From contig JAGUWA010000133.1 in assembly GCA_020062605.1 (NCBI GenBank), positions 1 through 5,831 on the forward strand: DNA of 5,831 nucleotides, written 5' to 3'. The position numbers were made by a program, and so were the translations under genes. Below, in pieces: positions 1-4,164 of the stretch (positions within the stretch are counted from its first letter, which is position 1; each line of letters begins with the position of its first letter). The stretch is from Parvibaculum sp. GTDB lineage: Bacteria > Pseudomonadota > Alphaproteobacteria > Parvibaculales > Parvibaculaceae. Below the pieces are notes generated by a model. It saw only the letters and a list, made by a program, of their open reading frames with translations, made no database searches and was not told the DNA's origin.

Positions 1-356
1 ACGAGCGCAGCGAGAATCGCGGCCCAGGTGATGCGGTCCGCCGCCTTGGGCGTCATCGCCGCGATCTCGTCCCAGACGAGATAGCGGATGCCGCCGAAGA
101 GGTGATGCAGCAGCGCCCAGGTGAAGCCGAAGAGAACGAGCTGGCCGAACCAGTGATCCGCGACCGAACGGAACGCCGCATAGGCCTCGGGGCCCGTGGC
201 CGACGCGATCAGCCACCAGGCGACAAGCGCCGTGCCCGCATAGAGCGCGACGCCGACGATGCGATGCAGGATCGACATCGCCATGGTGATCGTGACGCGA
301 TAGATATGGAGATGCGGAGAGAGCGGCCTCTCTACGGCTTGTCGCTGTTCAGCCAT
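1..356 (-). CDS. sdhC: Succinate dehydrogenase cytochrome b556 subunit (SdhC), N-terminal part
   Basis: This is a membrane anchor subunit of succinate dehydrogenase (complex II), which binds heme b and helps form the ubiquinone site in the inner membrane. The visible 118 residues start MAEQRQAVERPLSPHLHIY. They carry the family signatures RPLSPHL (10-16), SILHRIVG (28-35) and HHLFGGIRYLVWD (84-96). Ser28 and Arg32 match the quinone-site Ser and Arg of the E. coli protein. By spacing to G-I-R, His85 matches the axial heme ligand. Two hydrophobic segments are visible (about 23-52 and 70-95), and a third begins at the left edge. The ATG at 356 was chosen because the conserved N-terminus follows it at once. 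Its ribosome site is weak (a GGGG run 8 nt upstream) and lies in a small CCCG-TTT-CGGG hairpin. The rest of sdhC, and probably sdhDAB, should lie beyond the left edge. Confidence 0.95.
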   Translation of the reverse strand, partial: MAEQRQAVERPLSPHLHIYRVTITMAMSILHRIVGVALYAGTALVAWWLIASATGPEAYAAFRSVADHWFGQLVLFGFTWALLHHLFGGIRYLVWDEIAAMTPKAADRITWAAILAAL

Positions 357-648
357 CCGAAGAACCCCGTTTCGGGCAACAAGAAGAGGGCGGACCCGGA
401 CGGACCCGCGTGTGTTGTCCCGTTGTTTATCGCGCGGCGGCGCACATGGCAAATATCCTTACGGGTGGAGAGGGTACGGGGTTCAGGCACGGCCGCGCAA
501 AGGGATTTGCGCGAAACGGGCAAGCAAAAAGCGCCCGAAAACGCTGGGGCAAAGACCTTCCCGCAAAGCGCTTTGCGTTTAACTGCGAAGCCTTCGCAAC
601 TGGCAAAAGGCATGATGAAGGCCGGTTTTCAAAGCGAGGACGGCGCGC
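357..648. other. Divergent intergenic region between sdhC and the thioesterase gene
   Basis: These 292 bp separate sdhC (minus) from the thioesterase gene (plus), so they should hold the promoters of both. No convincing protein-coding gene is present. Direct inspection shows three perfect inverted repeats clustered at 494-598 (listed separately), a short direct repeat CGGACCCG at 391-398 and 401-408, and a 4-bp-stem hairpin CCCG-TTT-CGGG at 366-376 just upstream of sdhC. A GAGGA ribosome site at 636-640 serves the thioesterase start at 649. I could not assign a convincing -35/-10 pair to either gene. Confidence 0.7.
494..598. promoter_or_regulatory. Cluster of three perfect dyads, candidate operator region
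   Basis: Three inverted repeats lie within 105 bp. They are CGCGCAAA-N4-TTTGCGCG (494-513), the uninterrupted 16-bp palindrome CGCAAAGCGCTTTGCG (562-577) and TGCGAAG-C-CTTCGCA (584-598). The first two share the half-site GCAAA/TTTGC, and the third has the related GCGAAG/CTTCGC. The last two are only 6 bp apart. Repeated related half-sites upstream of a divergent gene pair suggest binding sites for a dimeric regulator. The TTTGC/GCAAA core recalls the TTTGCAAA-type sites described for acyl-CoA-responsive regulators of the ScfR/PccR group, but the match is partial and the regulator is unassigned. The palindromes could instead be structural. Confidence 0.4.
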
Positions 649-1116
649 ATGAACACGCAAACGATTCCCGGCCTGCTGCCGGGCGGCGAAACGCCGCTCG
701 AAAGGGCGACGCGGGTGCTGACGGAACAGCCCTTTTCCGTGCTGGTGGGAGCGAAGGTCGGAACGGTCGAACGCGGACGGGCGGAACTCAGCGTCGAGAA
801 CCGCCGGGCCCTCACCCAGAACAATGGTTACATCCATGGCGGCGTGATCGGCTATCTGGCCGACAATGCGTCAGGCTGCGCCGCCTCGACGGTGCTGCCG
901 GAAGGCGCGGTGAGCCTCGTCACCTCCGAATACAAGCTGAACCTGCTGCGGCCCGCCGTGGGACGGCGCGCGATCGCACGCGGCGAGGTCGTGAAGGCGG
1001 GGCGGCGGCAATGCGTGGTCGAGACGAAAGTCACTTGCGCGGACGACGAGGGAGACGAAAAACTCGTCGCGATCTGCCTTGCGACGCTCGCCTATATCTA
1101 TCCGGCGGACGCCTGA
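649..1116 (+). CDS. PaaI-family hotdog-fold acyl-CoA thioesterase
   Basis: This 155-residue protein has the length and sequence pattern of single-hotdog thioesterases of the PaaI/YdiI type, which hydrolyse acyl-CoA thioesters in the cytoplasm. The diagnostic stretch is NNGYIHGGVIGYLADNASG at 58-76. His63-Gly-Gly starts the central helix, and Asp72 falls where the family usually has its catalytic acid. A second family-typical stretch, SEYKLNLLRPA (93-103), and the C-terminal strand ATLAYIYP complete the fold. The ATG at 649 is preceded by GAGGA (636-640) at 8-nt spacing. The gene lies alone on the plus strand, divergent from sdhC and convergent with the PAS gene. The substrate cannot be told from sequence. 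Its place beside CoA-ester genes makes a role in clearing CoA intermediates possible, but that is inference. Confidence 0.88.
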   Translation: MNTQTIPGLLPGGETPLERATRVLTEQPFSVLVGAKVGTVERGRAELSVENRRALTQNNGYIHGGVIGYLADNASGCAASTVLPEGAVSLVTSEYKLNLLRPAVGRRAIARGEVVKAGRRQCVVETKVTCADDEGDEKLVAICLATLAYIYPADA

Positions 1117-1119
1117 GAC

Positions 1120-1713
1120 TCAGCCGAGCGGGGGATTTTCCGTGAGCGAGGCTGGCGGCACGCCATGGCCGATATCGAGCCAGTGCCAGACGGTCGAGCG
1201 CTCGATGCGCGAAAGGCCGGGAAGCTCGTCGAAGGGCTTCGACTCGAAATTGACGAAGATGACGATGTGGTCCGCCGTCCCGCCCGATTTCGAGATCGGC
1301 AGGATCGTATACTCGTAATTGATGGAACCGCCCTCGGCCGTGGTCGCGGGCGTGCACTGCCACAGCCCGCAAGGCTGCGCGAGACACGCCATGACGCAAT
1401 CATAGGCATGCTGCCGGATCGCGGGATCGGCGAGCGTCAGATAATCGATGCCGGTGAGATCCTGACCGAAGAAATCGCGAAAGCCCGAGCCGGTGAGCCG
1501 GAAGGGAAGCGCAACCGCGCTCGGGTCCGGCTCGATGATCGCGAACCAGGGCGCGAAAGGCGCGAAGCGCCGCAGGTCGATCGCGCCGCGGGGCGGCACG
1601 TCATGGCCCGCCCGCGCGGCTTCCCATGCTTCCTCGAAGGAAATGCTCTCGGGCGACCGCATGTTCATGATGGCCCTGGAGTACGAGTGACCGTCCATCT
1701 CTGAGGAAAGCAT
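1120..1713 (-). CDS. PAS_5-family single-domain PAS protein
   Basis: This 197-residue cytoplasmic protein consists mostly of one PAS-like domain of the PAS_5 (PF07310) type, which is common in alphaproteobacteria. The core runs from about residue 47 to 160. It includes the turn FRLTGSGFRDFFGQDLTG (71-88), typical of this family, and late strands INYEYTILPI (131-140) and HIVIFVNFE (149-157). No kinase, DNA-binding or cyclase output domain is present. A related single-domain PAS protein in Caulobacter, MopJ, acts in cell-cycle signalling, but equivalence is not shown here. The ATG at 1713 is preferred over an in-frame GTG at 1746 because AAGGAG stands 9 nt before it. The gene follows mch on the same strand with a 56-bp gap, and its stop is 3 bp from the convergent thioesterase stop. 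The ligand and function are unknown. Confidence 0.75.
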   Translation of the reverse strand: MLSSEMDGHSYSRAIMNMRSPESISFEEAWEAARAGHDVPPRGAIDLRRFAPFAPWFAIIEPDPSAVALPFRLTGSGFRDFFGQDLTGIDYLTLADPAIRQHAYDCVMACLAQPCGLWQCTPATTAEGGSINYEYTILPISKSGGTADHIVIFVNFESKPFDELPGLSRIERSTVWHWLDIGHGVPPASLTENPPLG

Positions 1714-1722
1714 AGTGCCCAA

Positions 1723-1728
1723 CTCCTT
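1723..1728 (-). promoter_or_regulatory. Ribosome binding site that fixes the PAS gene start
   Basis: Read on the minus strand this is AAGGAG, 9 nt before the ATG at 1713. It lies inside the reading frame that a GTG start at 1746 would use, so it argues that the true start is the ATG at 1713. Confidence 0.7.
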
Positions 1729-1752
1729 GCCCGCCAAATCTCTCACCGCTCC

Positions 1753-1768
1753 GTAAACGAGCCCTTAA
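1753..1768 (-). promoter_or_regulatory. Possible CtrA-like site upstream of the PAS gene
   Basis: On the minus strand the mch-PAS gap reads TTAA-N7-TTTAC. This is one base from the CtrA consensus TTAA-N7-TTAAC known in alphaproteobacteria. It lies 40 nt upstream of the PAS start, a sensible promoter position. One mismatched short motif can occur by chance. Confidence 0.2.
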
Positions 1769-1769
1769 G

Positions 1770-2819
1770 TCAGCGGCGCGGCATCAACACCCAATAGTCG
1801 AGATCGAGAATGACGCCGTCCTCGTAGCCTTTTTCCTTCGGGCCCGGGAAATCGCCGCAAGGCCGGTCCTTCGTCGCGAAGGTGCGCAGCCGGAGCGCGC
1901 CGAGATCGTCGCGCCCCTTCATCTCCGCCTTGTCGAGCACTTCCGACCAGGCGAATACAGTGTCGCCGCCGAAGCAGGGCGCGACGTGCCGCCCGCCATT
2001 GATGGCGGCGACGAGAACGGCATTGCCGAGCCCGTTGAAGGAAAGCGCCCGGGCAAGCGAGATGACATGGCCGCCATAGATGAGGCGGCGGCCGAAGCGG
2101 CCCTTGCCTTCCGTATACTGATTGAAGTGCACCTTGGCGGTATTCTGATAGAGCCGCGTCGCCATCATGTGTTCGGCTTCCTCGATGGTGATGCCATCCA
2201 CATGGTCGATCTTCTCGCCCTTTTCGTAATCGTCCCAGAGATGTGGGCTTCCAGAGGCCACCGTGTCGAAGCCCTTGAAGGACGTGCCCGCGGGCGCGAC
2301 GAGATGCGCCGCGCCGACGGCGGCGGGCAGATGCGGCACATCCTCTTCCGGCGCGGGCGAGGCGGCATGGCGCTTCCTGACCATCACCCAGCGCACATAA
2401 TCGAGAACGATGTCGCCCTCCTGGTTGCGGCCCGTCGAGCGGACATAGACGACGCCCGTCTCGCCGTTGGAATTCTCCTTCAGCCCGATCACCTTCGATT
2501 CGCTCGACAGCGTGTCGCCGGGAAAGACGGGCTTGAGAAAGCGGCAATCGGCATAGCCGAGATTGGCCACCGCATTGAGCGAGACGTCCGGCACCGTCTT
2601 GCCGAAGACGATGTGGAAGGCGAGCATGTCGTCGATGGGCGCCGTGGCGTAACCGGCCTTGCGCGCGACTTCCGCCGAGGACTGCAGCGAGAAGCGCGAG
2701 CCGAACAATGCCTGATAGAGCGCGACATCGCCTTCCGTGACCGTGCGCGGCGTCGCATGATGCAGCACGCGCCCGACCTTGAAGTCCTCGAAGAAGTTTC
2801 CGGCGTTGGTTTTGGTCAT
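1770..2819 (-). CDS. mch: Mesaconyl-CoA hydratase (beta-methylmalyl-CoA dehydratase)
   Basis: This 349-residue MaoC-like double-hotdog hydratase interconverts mesaconyl-CoA and beta-methylmalyl-CoA in the ethylmalonyl-CoA pathway of acetyl-CoA assimilation. The sequence closely matches what I recall of Rhodobacter Mch in order and length (about 343). Matching stretches include NFFEDF (8-13), HATPRT (21-26), VPDVSLNAVANLGYADCRFL (76-95), the MaoC-like KPVFPGDTL (96-104), VIGLKENSN (110-118), LYQNTAKVHFN (223-233), the second-hotdog stretch LIYGGHVISLARALSFNG (246-263) and a C-terminal DYWVLMPRR. The ATG at 2819 is preceded by GAAGGA at 6-nt spacing. Upstream in-frame starts would translate the repeat element and add 66 unrelated residues. 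The gene lies downstream of mcl2 on the same strand with a repeat-filled 261-bp gap, so co-transcription is possible but not certain. Confidence 0.95.
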   Translation of the reverse strand: MTKTNAGNFFEDFKVGRVLHHATPRTVTEGDVALYQALFGSRFSLQSSAEVARKAGYATAPIDDMLAFHIVFGKTVPDVSLNAVANLGYADCRFLKPVFPGDTLSSESKVIGLKENSNGETGVVYVRSTGRNQEGDIVLDYVRWVMVRKRHAASPAPEEDVPHLPAAVGAAHLVAPAGTSFKGFDTVASGSPHLWDDYEKGEKIDHVDGITIEEAEHMMATRLYQNTAKVHFNQYTEGKGRFGRRLIYGGHVISLARALSFNGLGNAVLVAAINGGRHVAPCFGGDTVFAWSEVLDKAEMKGRDDLGALRLRTFATKDRPCGDFPGPKEKGYEDGVILDLDYWVLMPRR

Positions 2820-2825
2820 TTCCCG

Positions 2826-2831
2826 TCCTTC
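2826..2831 (-). promoter_or_regulatory. Ribosome binding site that fixes the mch start
   Basis: The minus-strand sequence GAAGGA stands 6 nt before the ATG at 2819. It supports that start over in-frame starts further upstream, which lie beyond or within the repeat element. Confidence 0.75.
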
Positions 2832-2858
2832 TTTTTCCGCCGCGCCTACCATGCGGAC

Positions 2859-3029
2859 CACCCTCCCCCTGTGGGAGGGTCGAAATTTGTGAGCGCGAGC
2901 GAAGCAAATTTCGGGGAGGGGGTCTCCGCTCGCAGAAAACGACTCGCCCCCCCGTTTTCCTCGCTTACCCCTCCCCGGAAAATTCAGCACTCCGTTTGAA
3001 TTTTCCGACCCTCCCACAGGGGGAGGGTG
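2859..3029. repeat. 171-bp multi-hairpin element with perfect 24-bp terminal inverted repeats
   Basis: The ends 2859-2882 and 3006-3029 are perfect reverse complements over 24 bp. Each end is itself a hairpin, ACCCTCCC-N5-GGGAGGGT. Inside are four more perfect pairings. They are CGAAATTTG (2881-2889) with CAAATTTCG (2905-2913), CGGGGAGGGG (2912-2921) with CCCCTCCCCG (2968-2977), GAAAACG (2935-2941) with CGTTTTC (2953-2959) nested in the previous stem, and CGGAAAATTC (2976-2985) with GAATTTTCCG (2998-3007). With the ends paired, the strand can form a cloverleaf-like shape. It fills the gap between mcl2 and mch. No transposase or clear target-site duplication is visible. It resembles the MITE-like or REP-like dispersed intergenic palindromes of alphaproteobacteria. 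I cannot name the family. Confidence 0.85.
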
Positions 3030-3080
3030 ATCGTCATGGATGGGCTTACGGGCGCCTCTCAGGAAGCAATCGCCCTCCTT

Positions 3081-3977
3081 CTACCCCGCCTTTTCGAGTT
3101 CGGCGATCGCATCCGCGATGGCGACGGTGCGCCGCGCGATCTCGGCATGGAGGATTTCGACCATGCGGCCATCGACTTTCAGCACGCCCTTGCCCTTGTT
3201 CTCGGGCAGTTCGAAAGCCTCGATGGTCTTGCGCGCAAAGGCGACTGTCTCCGGATCGGGCGAGAAGATGGTGTTGCAGGGGCCGACCTGGGAGGGATGG
3301 ATGAGCGTCTTGCCATCGAAGCCCATGTCGCGGCCCTGCTCGCAGATATAGGCAAAACCCTGCTCGTTCTTGATGTCGTTATAGACGCCGTCGAGGATGA
3401 CGAGCCCATAGGCGCGCGCCGCGATGAGCGCGAGGCCGAGCGAGGCGAGCATGGGCACGCGGTCCGGCGTATGCGCGGCGCGAAGCTCCTTGGCGATATC
3501 GTTGGTGCCCATGACCCAGACCGACATGCGGCTGCCCGGCTCGCGCGCCTTGGCGGCGATCGCCTGGATGTTGAGCATGGCAAGCGGCGTCTCGATCATG
3601 CACCAGAGCTGGATATCGCCCCTGGCGCCCGCTTCGGAGAGCGCATGCTCGGCGCGCTCGACATCGGCGGCGGAATTGATCTTCGGGACGAGAATGGCAT
3701 CCGGTCCGGCGGCGACGGTGGCCTCGATATCGGCCATGCCCCAGGGCGTGTCGAGCCCGTTCACCCGAATGGCGATTTCGCGCTTGCCATAACCGCCCTG
3801 TTTCACGGCGGCGCAGACCTGGGCGCGCGCCTCTTCCTTGGCGTCGGGCGCGACCGCATCTTCAAGATCGAGGATCAACGCATCCGCGGGGATTTCCCTC
3901 GCCTTTTCAAGCGCACGGGCGTTCGACCCCGGCATGTAGAGGACGCTGCGGCGCGGGCGTGCGGCAAGTTCGGCCAT
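3081..3977 (-). CDS. mcl2: Mcl2-type (3S)-malyl-CoA thioesterase, HpcH/HpaI-CitE lyase family
   Basis: This 298-residue TIM-barrel protein of the HpcH/HpaI aldolase-citrate lyase beta family most resembles, from memory, Rhodobacter Mcl2, which hydrolyses (3S)-malyl-CoA to malate and CoA in the ethylmalonyl-CoA pathway. Shared stretches are RSVLYMPGSNARALEKA (10-26), the LDLEDAV motif (36-42), IRVNGLDTPWG (70-80), MGTNDIAKEL (156-165), DGVYN (196-200) and RDMGFDGKTLIHPSQV (216-231). By family analogy Arg71 binds substrate, and Glu129 (MIET) and Asp160 (GTND) should hold the Mg2+ ion. It looks less like the Mcl1 malyl-CoA/methylmalyl-CoA lyase, but a lyase activity cannot be excluded. The ATG at 3977 has GGAG 7 nt upstream. 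Earlier in-frame starts would read through noncoding repeat sequence. A promoter-like site precedes the gene, and mch follows downstream. Confidence 0.87.
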   Translation of the reverse strand: MAELAARPRRSVLYMPGSNARALEKAREIPADALILDLEDAVAPDAKEEARAQVCAAVKQGGYGKREIAIRVNGLDTPWGMADIEATVAAGPDAILVPKINSAADVERAEHALSEAGARGDIQLWCMIETPLAMLNIQAIAAKAREPGSRMSVWVMGTNDIAKELRAAHTPDRVPMLASLGLALIAARAYGLVILDGVYNDIKNEQGFAYICEQGRDMGFDGKTLIHPSQVGPCNTIFSPDPETVAFARKTIEAFELPENKGKGVLKVDGRMVEILHAEIARRTVAIADAIAELEKAG

Positions 3978-3984
3978 GAAGGGT

Positions 3985-3988
3985 CTCC
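3985..3988 (-). promoter_or_regulatory. Ribosome binding site that fixes the mcl2 start
   Basis: Minus-strand GGAG stands 7 nt before the ATG at 3977, where the conserved family N-terminus begins. This decides against in-frame starts further upstream. Confidence 0.6.
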
Positions 3989-4014
3989 ATTTCGCGAGGA
4001 ATTGCGGGGGGGAC

Positions 4015-4041
4015 ACTATAAAGCCCGGCGCCGCCTGTGAA
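4015..4041 (-). promoter_or_regulatory. Candidate promoter of mcl2 (and possibly mch)
   Basis: On the minus strand a -10-like TATAGT (4020-4015) is preceded at 15-16 nt by TTCACA/CTTCAC (about 4041-4037), a moderate -35 match. Transcription would start near 4008, about 30 nt before the mcl2 ATG. An inverted repeat GCCGC-N7-GCGGC (4030-4034 and 4042-4046) brackets the -35 and might be an operator. Confidence 0.4.
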
Positions 4042-4097
4042 GCGGCAATGTGACATGGAACGAAGCCCGAGGAGTCTGGCCGCTGAGTTTGCTCTGG

Positions 4098-4128
4098 GGA
4101 CCACCCTCCCACAGGGGGAGGGTGATCC
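4098..4128. repeat. Solo copy of the terminal palindrome of the 171-bp element
   Basis: Positions 4103-4127 are identical over 25 bp, in the same orientation, to 3008-3032 at the right end of the 171-bp element. The hairpin is ACCCTCCC-N5-GGGAGGGT extended by GGACC and GATCC. In a minus-strand transcript this gives a 13-bp stem with one G-U pair and a 5-nt loop. It lies 36 nt after the stop of the Amt-kinase gene. It could end or protect that transcript, although no U-run follows, so it is not a typical intrinsic terminator. Confidence 0.75.
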
Positions 4129-4164
4129 AGAAAGCAAGCGCCTCGCACCAGAAAGAAAGGAGCG

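Noticed and set aside
410..652. 80-codon plus-strand frame ending in ATGA overlap with the thioesterase start
   Set aside because: The overlap suggests translational coupling, but there is no ribosome site at its start, its composition is Lys/Arg-rich and non-protein-like, and it covers the dyad cluster.
102..1145. 347-codon plus-strand open frame across sdhC, the intergenic region and the thioesterase gene
   Set aside because: It is antisense to sdhC and out of frame with the thioesterase, is extremely rich in Arg, Gly and Glu, and shows no family motif. High-GC DNA gives such long spurious frames.
1714..1746. GTG start at 1746 for the PAS gene
   Set aside because: The reading from 1746 contains the AAGGAG ribosome site of the ATG at 1713 and adds 11 residues with no PAS character.
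1765..2907. 380-codon minus-strand frame overlapping mch in another frame
   Set aside because: Arg/Ala/Gly-rich out-of-frame reading of mch that also runs through the left arm of the repeat.
1986..2999. 337-codon plus-strand frame antisense to mch
   Set aside because: mch is certain on the other strand. This frame has no recognisable domain and reads into the repeat element.
2820..3017. 66-residue N-terminal extension of Mch
   Set aside because: The extension would be translated from the repeat element and does not resemble Mch. The ATG at 2819 has a good ribosome site and begins the conserved sequence.
2859..3029. CRISPR array or tRNA gene in the mcl2-mch gap
   Set aside because: There are no regularly spaced direct repeats. 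Despite the cloverleaf-like pairing, there is no tRNA arm length, T-loop sequence or CCA-type end.
3027..4040. 337-codon plus-strand frame antisense to mcl2
   Set aside because: It is a mirror of the conserved mcl2 codons with no domain signature of its own.
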